From: Candidatus Moraniibacteriota bacterium
GTDB lineage: Bacteria > Patescibacteriota > Minisyncoccia > Moranbacterales > UBA9337
DNA length: 5,544 nucleotides
Assembly: GCA_003507475.1 (NCBI GenBank)
Contig: DNVQ01000037.1
Span: 1 to 5,544, forward strand
Reading direction: 5' to 3'
Made by a program: the position numbers and the translations under genes. The notes under the pieces were generated by a model. That model saw only the letters and a program-made list of their open reading frames with translations. It was not told where the DNA came from and ran no database searches. Below are positions 1 through 5,008 of the stretch, piece by piece (position 1 is the stretch's first letter; each line of letters begins with the position of its first letter).

Positions 1-41
1 TCCGTAAAATATTTTTTAGCGAATTCAAAGAATTCTGGCAC

Positions 42-73
42 AAACGGCTAAGCTTGCAACTAGCCGTTTTTTA
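42..73 (+). terminator. Intrinsic terminator of an upstream, out-of-window gene
   Basis: A 9-bp perfect stem (AAACGGCTA at 42-50 with TAGCCGTTT at 61-69) encloses a 10-nt loop and runs into a T tract to about 72. This is a standard rho-independent terminator on the + strand. The opposite side has only a short T run, so reverse-strand activity is unlikely. The gene it ends is not identifiable: only about 40 bases precede the hairpin, and none of the three forward frames there gives a recognisable C-terminus. The promoter at 85-113 begins directly downstream, so this hairpin separates two units. Confidence 0.75.
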
Positions 74-84
74 TAATAATTTTC

Positions 85-113
85 TTGCACTTATTTTTGT
101 TGTGTGCTAAATA
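85..113 (+). promoter_or_regulatory. Sigma70-type promoter with extended -10
   Basis: TTGCAC (85-90) lies 17 bp from TAAATA (108-113), and a TGC immediately before the -10 makes an extended -10 element. It sits just after the upstream terminator. It would start transcription near 120, leaving a leader of about 80 nt before the 202 start codon. Four of six bases match the -35 consensus and five of six match a relaxed TATAAT. The position between a terminator and a gene supports the call. Confidence 0.5.
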
Positions 114-201
114 TAGAGGTAGTTTTTTTAATTATAGAAAGATGTTTATTAAAGATAAGTTTTATCAGATTATTTGATTAATGGCGCAGGAGGACCCAAG
201 A

Positions 202-474
202 ATGAGTGCGAGAAATCATGTTCTGGCCGGATATTATCAAAGGAGGATAAATTACGGTCGCGAAGTGCATCTTGGTCGAGTAGGGAGATCTGCCGATGAA
301 ACCGCAAAGGCGGAAAAAATAAAGCAAAGATTTGATATCATTAAAAAAATGGGCATTGAAAGTGGCAAAGAGGCAAGTTTGCCCAATGGAGTCAGTGGTG
401 TGGTTAGGCTTATTAAATCAGATGGTGTAATAATGTTTGAGGATTTGAACATAATTGATCCCCTGAATTTGTAA
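202..474 (+). CDS. Small hypothetical protein (90 aa)
   Basis: I do not recognise this family. The ATG at 202 is preferred over the in-frame ATG at 181 because a perfect AGGAGG (188-193) lies 8 nt before 202 and would otherwise be inside the coding sequence. The product starts MSARNHVLAGYYQRR, is basic in its first 50 residues (several Arg and Lys, with a KAEKIKQRFDIIKK helix-like stretch) and ends in a more hydrophobic, beta-rich segment (GVVRLIKSDGVIMFEDLNII). There is no signal peptide, transmembrane segment or cysteine, so it is probably cytosolic. It has its own promoter (85-113) and terminator (525-555), so it looks monocistronic. The strong SD implies good expression. A nucleic-acid-binding or small accessory role would fit the charge pattern, but this is speculation. 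Confidence 0.7.
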   Translation: MSARNHVLAGYYQRRINYGREVHLGRVGRSADETAKAEKIKQRFDIIKKMGIESGKEASLPNGVSGVVRLIKSDGVIMFEDLNIIDPLNL

Positions 475-524
475 TAATCATTATTATTTCTATGTGCAAT
501 GTTGTTTGTCGGGAATTTGTATAG

Positions 525-556
525 GCGGCTAAGGGAAAACTTAGCCGCTTTTTTAT
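525..556 (+). terminator. Intrinsic terminator after the 90-aa gene
   Basis: GCGGCTAAG (525-533) pairs perfectly with CTTAGCCGC (540-548) around a 6-nt GGAAAA loop and is followed by a run of T (549-554). It lies 50 nt after the stop codon at 472-474 and ends that gene's transcript. Its stem shares the core CGGCTA with the terminator at 42-73. Confidence 0.85.
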
Positions 557-568
557 TTTATTAGTAAT

Positions 569-592
569 GTAAGTAAATATGTACGTAAATAA
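569..592. repeat. Imperfect 12-bp tandem direct repeat
   Basis: GTAAGTAAATAT (569-580) is followed immediately by GTACGTAAATAA (581-592), 10 of 12 identical. It lies in the intergenic region upstream of the winged-helix gene and holds the only candidate -10-like sequences there (TAAATA). It may be a slippage duplication or paired binding sites about one helical turn apart. Confidence 0.45.
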
Positions 593-612
593 TATTTTAA
601 AAATAGAAATTT

Positions 613-634
613 AGAAATCGCATAGAAATCGCAT
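613..634. repeat. Perfect 11-bp tandem direct repeat
   Basis: AGAAATCGCAT occurs twice, head to tail, at 613-623 and 624-634, with no mismatch. It overlaps the first possible ATG (633) of the next reading frame, which argues that the true start is further downstream. With 569-592 it forms a cluster of helical-turn-sized repeats upstream of a putative DNA-binding protein gene. Confidence 0.6.
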
Positions 635-716
635 GTCTTTACATATGAGGTTAAATATGGTAAATTGTTTTGTTAGGAGGCAGTTCATTATTATTTATTT
701 TTTAGGGAGAGGGGCA

Positions 717-1019
717 TTGAAATATCGTACGACTTTAAATTACAAGGTGTTGCAGTATTTATTTTTTGTAGCCACGAGCAAAAACGTCAACAAGGAAAGA
801 ACCATAAGGGAAATTTCCAGAGCACTTGGCGTGGGTTACTGGAATGTTTGGAAAATAGTCTGGAGACTTCAAAAAGATGAATGCATAGATATCAGGTGCT
901 ATAAATATGCTTTTTCTGAGAGGAATTATTTTATGTTGCATGCCATTGTTTCATTAGAGGACAAAAGTCATCAGAAAAGTATAATAAAAAAGATCCATTG
1001 GTTTCACAATAAGAAATAA
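717..1019 (+). CDS. Putative winged-helix DNA-binding protein (100 aa from TTG)
   Basis: The middle of the product, RTIREISRALGVGYWNVWKI followed by VWRLQKDECIDI, reads as a helix-turn-helix with a following wing: an ERT.REIS.ALG first helix, a GVGYWNV turn and recognition helix, and then a short beta segment. This suggests a small transcriptional regulator. No ligand domain, membrane segment or signal is visible, and the C-terminus is basic (IIKKIHWFHNKK). The start is uncertain. TTG 717 is preferred because AGGGAGAGGGG (704-714) gives an SD at good spacing and the protein then opens with a plausible first helix (LKYRTTLNYKVLQYLFF). ATG 657, with GAGG six bases upstream, would give 120 residues, and ATG 633 would give 128; the extra N-terminus is hydrophobic and not domain-like. 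No terminator separates it from the gene at 1107, so the two are probably co-transcribed. The exact regulator family is not identifiable by eye. Confidence 0.55.
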   Translation: MKYRTTLNYKVLQYLFFVATSKNVNKERTIREISRALGVGYWNVWKIVWRLQKDECIDIRCYKYAFSERNYFMLHAIVSLEDKSHQKSIIKKIHWFHNKK

Positions 1020-1028
1020 GTTGGGTTT

Positions 1029-1102
1029 TTCTCCAGAAATATGAGATGTGCTTGATAATTTGGCGCATCTATTGGTTGGGTCATAGTTTCCAAAAAGGAG
1101 AA
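1029..1102 (+). promoter_or_regulatory. Possible SD-sequestering leader structure
   Basis: In the 87-nt gap before the 1107 gene, TTCTCC (1029-1034) is complementary to GGAGAA (1097-1102), which overlaps that gene's SD (AAGGAG, 1095-1100). Between them AGATGTGC (1044-1051) pairs with GCGCATCT (1063-1070) with one G-U pair. The stem has no T tract, so it is not a terminator. Together these could form a two-hairpin leader hiding the ribosome site. The pairings are seen in the sequence; the regulatory role is inferred and weak. Confidence 0.25.
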
Positions 1103-1106
1103 CAAG

Positions 1107-1445
1107 ATGATATTAGAATCGGTAAGGTTGAGGTTTAATCCGGAAGAAAGTGATCCTGAAATTAAGGCAATTTTTGCTAATGATACGGCAAGAATTTTAT
1201 GGCTTGGAATTAGGCAAGGACATATTGTCGATACAAATTTTAAGTCAGCCATCCTTTCGCATGCCAAGCTCATCGAGCCCATAAGAGGGGGGATCGATGC
1301 AGAAAAACTGTTTCATATTCTTTCAGGTTGTGTAAACGGCTCTCGTTACAAAGTTATCGGAGAATCTGAAATGAAGTTTGCACAAGAGTTGCTTCCCTAC
1401 ATTAAAGGTGAAAAAACAATAACTTACACAATTGAATTATCGTAA
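1107..1445 (+). CDS. Hypothetical protein (112 aa)
   Basis: I do not recognise this protein. The ATG at 1107 is well supported by AAGGAG (1095-1100) six nt upstream. The product looks like a compact mixed alpha/beta cytosolic protein: a first strand (MILESVRLRF), a helix with DPEIKAIFANDTARILWLGI, then FKSAILSHAKLIEPIRGGID, a helical AEKLFHILSGCVNGSRY, and a final strand (KTITYTIELS). It has one cysteine and no signal peptide, transmembrane segment or obvious catalytic motif. It follows the winged-helix candidate by 87 nt with no terminator between, and a strong terminator closes the pair at 1467-1506, so they probably form a two-gene operon. That association hints at a regulator-partner pair, but nothing in this protein shows what it does. 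Confidence 0.7.
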   Translation: MILESVRLRFNPEESDPEIKAIFANDTARILWLGIRQGHIVDTNFKSAILSHAKLIEPIRGGIDAEKLFHILSGCVNGSRYKVIGESEMKFAQELLPYIKGEKTITYTIELS

Positions 1446-1466
1446 AAATATTGTTTTATCCGCCAA

Positions 1467-1506
1467 AAACGATCCACTGTTTATATAAAAGTGGGTCGTT
1501 TTTTAA
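1467..1506 (+). terminator. Intrinsic terminator of the two-gene unit
   Basis: AAACGATCCACT (1467-1478) pairs with AGTGGGTCGTTT (1490-1501), 12 bp with a single G-U pair, around an 11-nt AT-rich loop, followed by T to 1504. It begins 22 nt after the stop codon at 1443-1445. Confidence 0.85.
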
Positions 1507-1510
1507 ATAT

Positions 1511-1537
1511 TGGCTATGTGTGGCTATGTGTTATAAT
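1511..1537 (+). promoter_or_regulatory. Tandem 10-bp repeat abutting an extended -10 (TGTTATAAT)
   Basis: TGGCTATGTG occurs twice without a gap (1511-1520, 1521-1530). The second copy supplies the TG of an extended -10, TG-T-TATAAT (1529-1537), with a perfect TATAAT hexamer. No good -35 is present, which extended -10 promoters can tolerate. Transcription from about 1544 would give a leader of about 90 nt before the sugar dehydrogenase gene. The repeat is certain; the promoter role is inferred. Confidence 0.45.
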
Positions 1538-1593
1538 AAATATAAGAAGATACACTTTTTATTTGGCCAATCAGTTCTTCCAAAAATCAGGTT

Positions 1594-1620
1594 TTGACAA
1601 AACATTTCAATGCTTAAATA
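1594..1620 (+). promoter_or_regulatory. Second candidate promoter for the sugar dehydrogenase gene
   Basis: A perfect TTGACA (1594-1599) is followed after a short 15-bp spacer by TAAATA (1615-1620). Transcription would start at about 1627, only about 9 nt before the 1636 ATG, giving a near-leaderless mRNA. That fits the absence of any SD before 1636. The short spacer lowers confidence. Confidence 0.35.
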
Positions 1621-1635
1621 TTAACTATTACGCAT

Positions 1636-2844
1636 ATGAAAATATATAAACCGATAATTATTCTACTTACATTTGCAATAATCGCAATAGCGTCTTTCTA
1701 TTTGCTTTATTCTCCAAAAGAGCGGACAACTTTAAATAAGAATGTCGATAATTTGAAGATTATTCTTTCCCAAAACTCGACCAGTCCCCAAGATGAAGAG
1801 AAAACAGAAGTTATAGTTGAAAATTTAAATATTCCGTGGGAAATAGTATTTCTTTCTGATGGAAGTATGTTGATTACCGAGAGAGCGGGAACTCTTAAAA
1901 AAATGGGAAACAATGGTTTTGAAATACAGGTTCCCAATGCGGTATCCTTGGGTGAAGGTGGACTATTGGGCTTAGCTCTTCATCCTGATTATGAAAATAA
2001 CCAATGGATTTATTTATATCACACAACAAGGACAAACGCTGGTTTAAGAAATATAGTAGAAAGATATAAACTTTCTGACAATCAACTCACTGAAAGAAAA
2101 GTGATTATGGAAAACATTCCCGCTGCCCAAAATCATAATGGAGGACGTATTAAATTCGGACCAGATGGATTTCTTTATATAACTACGGGAGATGCACAAA
2201 ATAGCAATAGCGCTCAAGATAAAAATTCGTTGGCAGGAAAAATTCTGCGCTTAAAAGATGATGGCAGTTTGCCCGAAGATAATCCTTTTGGAAATCCGGT
2301 TTATTCTTATGGACACAGAAATGTGCAGGGAATCACATGGGATAGTCAAAATAATTTATGGGCCACAGAGCATGGTCGTTCGGGTGCTGCATCTGGTTAC
2401 GATGAGCTCAATCTTATCAGGAAAGGTGCCAATTATGGATGGCCGCAAATTCAAGGAGATCAAAATAGGGAGGGTATGGAATCATCCGTTATTAATTCTG
2501 GAGCTACAAACACATGGGCTCCTTCGGGAATGGCTTATCAGAACGGAAGTATATTTTTTGCAGGTCTTCGCGGAGAAGCCTTATATGAATACGAAATTGA
2601 TAGCAAAGAGCTAAAAACTCATTTAAAAGGAGAGTTTGGCAGAATTAGAAATATCATTGTGGGACCGGGCAACGATTTATATATCCTTACAAATAATACT
2701 GATGGGCGCGGTACTCCCAGAGGGGGAGATGATAAAGTGATAAAAATAAATTCTTCTTTTTTTGAGGGTGATGAGAAAAAATCTTTATATTTTTTCAAAA
2801 TGCATGCGATGTTTTCACCTTCTGCAAATGTAAACCTTAATTAA
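1636..2844 (+). CDS. PQQ-dependent sugar dehydrogenase family protein (GSDH/YliI-like), membrane-anchored or secreted
   Basis: This is a six-bladed beta-propeller of the glucose/sorbosone dehydrogenase family, which oxidises aldose sugars using pyrroloquinoline quinone outside the cytoplasmic membrane. Residues 7-25 form a hydrophobic signal or anchor segment after a KIYK start; there is no lipobox cysteine. Family hallmarks occur in order: NIPWEIVFLSDGSMLITER (65-83), GEGGLLGLALHPDY (106-119), NHNGGRIKFGPDGFLYITTG (166-185), AGKILRLKDDG (200-210), YGHRNVQG (225-232), EHGRSG with DELNLI and ANYGWP (245-270), WAPSGMAY (294-301) and RIRNIIVGPGNDLYILTNN (336-354). By family alignment, His167 and Arg228-Asn229 match the catalytic His and PQQ-contacting Arg-Asn of soluble glucose dehydrogenase. 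The Asp before that His is Asn166 here. The 402-residue length is normal, but the last 30 residues (KKSLYFFKMHAMF...) extend past the usual end. No SD precedes the ATG. Substrate and true PQQ use are unproven; YliI-type aldose dehydrogenases are the closest match. Confidence 0.9.
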   Translation: MKIYKPIIILLTFAIIAIASFYLLYSPKERTTLNKNVDNLKIILSQNSTSPQDEEKTEVIVENLNIPWEIVFLSDGSMLITERAGTLKKMGNNGFEIQVPNAVSLGEGGLLGLALHPDYENNQWIYLYHTTRTNAGLRNIVERYKLSDNQLTERKVIMENIPAAQNHNGGRIKFGPDGFLYITTGDAQNSNSAQDKNSLAGKILRLKDDGSLPEDNPFGNPVYSYGHRNVQGITWDSQNNLWATEHGRSGAASGYDELNLIRKGANYGWPQIQGDQNREGMESSVINSGATNTWAPSGMAYQNGSIFFAGLRGEALYEYEIDSKELKTHLKGEFGRIRNIIVGPGNDLYILTNNTDGRGTPRGGDDKVIKINSSFFEGDEKKSLYFFKMHAMFSPSANVNLN

Positions 2845-2855
2845 GTTAATTAAGG
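2835..2855. repeat. 21-bp inverted repeat centred on the dehydrogenase stop codon
   Basis: CCTTAATTAA (2835-2844) and TTAATTAAGG (2846-2855) are perfect inverted arms separated by one base, with the TAA stop (2842-2844) at the centre. As RNA it gives an 8-bp hairpin with an AAGTT loop, but there is no T tract after it, so it is at best a weak terminator or 3'-end stabiliser. Confidence 0.5.
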
Positions 2856-2873
2856 GCATATTATAAGTAAGTA

Positions 2874-2900
2874 TTTACAATATTTCATATATGCTATATT
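2874..2900 (+). promoter_or_regulatory. Promoter of the structured RNA
   Basis: TTTACA (2874-2879) and TATATT (2895-2900) are 15 bp apart, and the -10 is preceded by TGC (2892-2894), an extended -10 of the same form as at 105-113. The predicted start, about 2906-2911, falls exactly at the first base-paired segment of the RNA (2913 onward), which supports both calls. Confidence 0.5.
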
Positions 2901-2906
2901 ATCTTA

Positions 2907-3195
2907 TTAACTGGAATGGCATGGGTACCCGCTGTGCCATTCGGCGATGAGACCACACCGGTTAAGTTGCATCGTGCACCCATTCGGCAGATTTACGGGG
3001 CCATTGCCTTCAAGCACTTACTGCTTTTAAATTTCAGGATGTCCTGATACGGTAAGTGATGACTTGAGAAAGGATGGCAATTATTAACCCACAGACAAGC
3101 CTTCGAAAGTGGCTTCAGTAGCGGCGAGCGAAAAAGGTCCGAAAGGCTAATGTGGTAAGGGCGGTAAATCCAACGATTTGCCGCCCTCTTTTTAT
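2907..3195 (+). ncRNA. Stand-alone structured non-coding RNA of unknown class, about 290 nt
   Basis: No credible gene lies between 2845 and 3383, yet 2911-3186 is GC-richer than its surroundings and dense in complementary segments. Stems seen: 2914-2921 with 2935-2942 (8 bp, enclosing GGGTACCC); 2945-2949 with 2970-2974, with inner 2951-2954/2960-2963; a long arm 3004-3008/3076-3080, 3010-3014/3063-3067, 3015-3021/3052-3058 and 3034-3038/3043-3047; 3089-3093 with 3151-3155, enclosing 3097-3101/3111-3115 and 3119-3122/3146-3149; then the terminator stem. A promoter just upstream and a terminator at the end make it an independent transcript. Segment 3116-3132 equals a conserved 23S rRNA sequence from memory. 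It lacks the hallmark sequences of RNase P RNA, tmRNA, SRP RNA and 6S RNA. Among known large stand-alone bacterial RNAs, the raiA motif is the first to compare; I cannot confirm that match. RNA identity is well supported, class and function are not. Confidence 0.75.
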
Positions 3196-3200
3196 TTTTT
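3159..3200 (+). terminator. Strong intrinsic terminator ending the structured RNA
   Basis: GGGCGGTAAATC (3159-3170) pairs with GATTTGCCGCCC (3175-3186), 12 bp with one G-U, capped by a CAAC tetraloop and followed by a long T-rich tract (3187-3200). This fixes the 3' end of the RNA near 3192-3196 and insulates it from xseA. Confidence 0.9.
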
Positions 3201-3239
3201 CTTTACTAAATATTTGAATAGAAGTAACATTGTATTAGG

Positions 3240-3306
3240 GTAAAGTTATCAATATTATTTCTAAGTAAAGTTAATACTTGTAAGTTAAATGTACTGTTTC
3301 TTAAAA
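3240..3306 (+). promoter_or_regulatory. Direct repeats and weak promoter candidate upstream of xseA
   Basis: GTAAAGTTA occurs at 3240-3248 and 3265-3273, 25 bp apart, with a shorter relative GTAAGTTA at 3280-3287. The last overlaps TTGTAA (3278-3283), which lies 17 bp from TTAAAA (3301-3306), a weak -35/-10 pair. xseA needs a promoter in this region because the RNA terminator lies upstream. The repeats could be activator or repressor sites; this is inferred, and the AT-rich composition makes chance repeats likely. Confidence 0.25.
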
Positions 3307-3325
3307 ATATACATTTATTCTTTTC

Positions 3326-3375
3326 ACCCCCTCTGCCTATCGGCATCTCCCCCTCAGAGAGGGAGAGAGGGAAGG
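3326..3375. repeat. Pyrimidine/purine hairpin element overlapping the xseA ribosome-binding site
   Basis: A block unlike the AT-rich surroundings. TGCC-TATC-GGCA (3334-3345) is a small hairpin. TCTCCCCCTC (3346-3355) pairs with GAGGGAGAGA (3359-3368) except for one C-A mismatch. Outside these, CCCTC (3328-3332) can pair with GAGGG (3367-3371). The purine arm ends in GAGAGGGAAGG (3365-3375), 8 nt before the xseA ATG, and is the only SD-like sequence there. It looks like a copy of a dispersed palindromic intergenic element that landed at the gene's 5' end, but copy number cannot be judged from one window. Confidence 0.5.
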
Positions 3376-3383
3376 CATTTGTT

Positions 3384-4991
3384 ATGAATCAATCAATTAT
3401 CCAAAAATTAAGAGATTGGAGAAATAGAACCGCCCAGCTTGAAGGGGTGGATTCTTTTCGCGTTTTTCCAAATAAAACTTTGGATGATATTGCCAGATTG
3501 ATGCCGACCTCTAAAGATGAATTAACAGCCATTAAGGGAATTAAAGAAAAGAAATTTGAGAAATACGGAGGGGAAATCCTGGGTATTTTAAAAGAATTTC
3601 AAGAAAAAAATATTTCCCAGAAAGAAAATATTTCTGATAGAGATAAAGTTTATACTGTTAGCGGATATCTGGATTTTTTAAATGCTGCCATATCGAGGGA
3701 AATTTTTACTATTCAAGGCGAAGTTTCCAGTGTTTCCATAAAAGGCCAAGTTTATTTTTCTATTAAAGATAAAGAAGATGAAAGTTTGCTCAATTGTTTT
3801 ATGTGGAGCAATGTTTATGAAATGTGCGGAGTAGAAATGGTAGAGGGAGTGGAAATTATCGTACGTGGCGTAGCCGAAGTTTATAAGCCTTATGGTAAAT
3901 TAACTTTTAAAGTGGGAACAGTTGAACTGGTGGGGGAAGGGGCACTTAAAAAAGCTTATGAAAAGCTAAAAGCTAAATTAGAAGCGGATGGACTTTTTGC
4001 CCCCGAACGAAAAAAACCCATTCCAATTTTTCCAAACCGAATCGGCCTTATAACTTCTCGAGATGGCGCAGTGATAAATGATTTTATGAGTAATATTGGA
4101 AGATTTGGTTATAAGATTATTTTTATGGATTCGAGAGTGGAGGGGATGGGTGCTATTGGTGACTTGATAGGAGCGGTTGATTATTTTGCCGATAAAGATA
4201 TTGATGTACTGGTAATTATTCGCGGAGGAGGAAGTTTAGAAAGCTTGCAGGCTTTTAATAATGAAATGTTAGTTAGGAAAGTGGCGAGTTTAAAAATGCC
4301 GGTTCTTTGCGGGATAGGCCACGACAAAGATGTCCCCTTACTTTCATATGTGGCTGATAGAGCAGTTTCCACTCCTACCGCGGTAGCTCAAAATCTAAAT
4401 AAATCTTGGGAGCAAGCACTGGAAAAAGTAAATCTTTGGGAAAAAACAATTATTTTCAGATACGAAGAATCCCTCAAAGATATAAAATATGATTTGAATA
4501 ATTTTTCCACTTATTTAATTAATTTTTATGAAGGTATTTTCAGAAAATTTGAGATTTATGAGCAAAATATCAAAAACATTGTTTTAAATTTTAATTATAT
4601 TTTAATTAGCAGTAAGAGCAAGTTGGAAAAAAATTCTTTGGATATAAGGAATTTCTATGAGTCTATAATTAAAAGATTCGATGAATGCACCAAAGAAATT
4701 AGAAAAAATATTTCAAATATAGAGCAGATCATCAGACTGGAAAAATATAAAATTCAAAGTTTCAAAGAATCAATCAGCGTCGGATTTAAAAATATTGTTT
4801 TGCAGATAGAAAAAGAATTGAATAATTATGAAAAAAGAATCAAGCAAAGCAGTCCTGAGCGCCAACTGAAGCTGGGTTACAGCATCGTAACTTACAATGG
4901 AAAAATTATTAAATCAATTAAGCAAATTAAAAAAGGGGACATACTGGTAAGTAAATTCAGTGATGGTAAAATTAACTCAGAGGTAAAATAA
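3384..4991 (+). CDS. xseA: Exodeoxyribonuclease VII large subunit with N-terminal HRDC domain
   Basis: This is the catalytic subunit of exonuclease VII, which degrades single-stranded DNA from both ends to short oligonucleotides in repair and recombination, in complex with several XseB chains. Domains: HRDC at residues about 3-72 (LRDWRNRTAQLEGV, FPNKTLDDIARLMPTSKDEL, AIKGIKEKKFEKYGGEIL), as at the RecQ C-terminus; OB-fold at about 88-185 (YTVSGYLDFLNAAI, IQGEVSSVS); nuclease domain at about 190-340; a long coiled coil at about 345-485; and the usual C-terminal cap (SPERQLKLGYSIV, KGDILVSKFSDG). Catalytic motifs are intact: TSRDGAVINDF (Asp233), RGGGSLESLQAFNNE (Arg280) and GIGHDKD (His313, Asp316), matching the D, R, H and D required in the E. 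coli enzyme, with identical R-to-H and H-to-D spacing. STPTAVAQ follows. At 535 residues it is longer than the usual 400-460 because of HRDC. The common RGY near the C-terminus is LGY here. The ATG is preceded by AAGG 8 nt away, within a hairpin element. xseB follows after 235 bp. Confidence 0.95.
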   Translation: MNQSIIQKLRDWRNRTAQLEGVDSFRVFPNKTLDDIARLMPTSKDELTAIKGIKEKKFEKYGGEILGILKEFQEKNISQKENISDRDKVYTVSGYLDFLNAAISREIFTIQGEVSSVSIKGQVYFSIKDKEDESLLNCFMWSNVYEMCGVEMVEGVEIIVRGVAEVYKPYGKLTFKVGTVELVGEGALKKAYEKLKAKLEADGLFAPERKKPIPIFPNRIGLITSRDGAVINDFMSNIGRFGYKIIFMDSRVEGMGAIGDLIGAVDYFADKDIDVLVIIRGGGSLESLQAFNNEMLVRKVASLKMPVLCGIGHDKDVPLLSYVADRAVSTPTAVAQNLNKSWEQALEKVNLWEKTIIFRYEESLKDIKYDLNNFSTYLINFYEGIFRKFEIYEQNIKNIVLNFNYILISSKSKLEKNSLDIRNFYESIIKRFDECTKEIRKNISNIEQIIRLEKYKIQSFKESISVGFKNIVLQIEKELNNYEKRIKQSSPERQLKLGYSIVTYNGKIIKSIKQIKKGDILVSKFSDGKINSEVK

Positions 4992-5008
4992 ATTTAAAAG
5001 TTCCCGCG

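Noticed and set aside
21..35. GAATTC-AAA-GAATTC inverted/direct repeat
   Set aside because: Short and AT-rich, plausibly chance or coding sequence of the upstream gene; no role can be supported.
3..110. Open frame at the window start reading through the first terminator (RKIFFSEFKEFW...)
   Set aside because: It would need to code through a perfect terminator hairpin and T tract and into the 85-113 promoter; no family is recognisable.
252..452. 66-codon minus-strand frame
   Set aside because: It is antisense to the 202-474 gene, which has a perfect SD; the product has no recognisable features.
1004..1282. 92-codon minus-strand open frame
   Set aside because: It lies opposite the well-supported gene at 1107-1445, has no good start signal and gives a low-complexity Ser/Leu-rich product typical of an antisense shadow.
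2258..2614. 118-codon plus-strand frame inside the sugar dehydrogenase gene
   Set aside because: It is out of frame within a gene whose own frame carries clear family motifs across this whole segment.
3116..3132. A degraded 23S rRNA gene
   Set aside because: Only 17 nt match; sequence on either side bears no resemblance to the rRNA regions expected there.
2907..3195. Identity as tmRNA, RNase P RNA, SRP RNA, 6S RNA or a self-splicing intron
   Set aside because: The hallmark sequences are missing: no tRNA-like ends or tag frame, no GAGGAAAGTCC core, no GGTCAGG/GGAA SRP tip, no single large bubble, no intron catalytic core.
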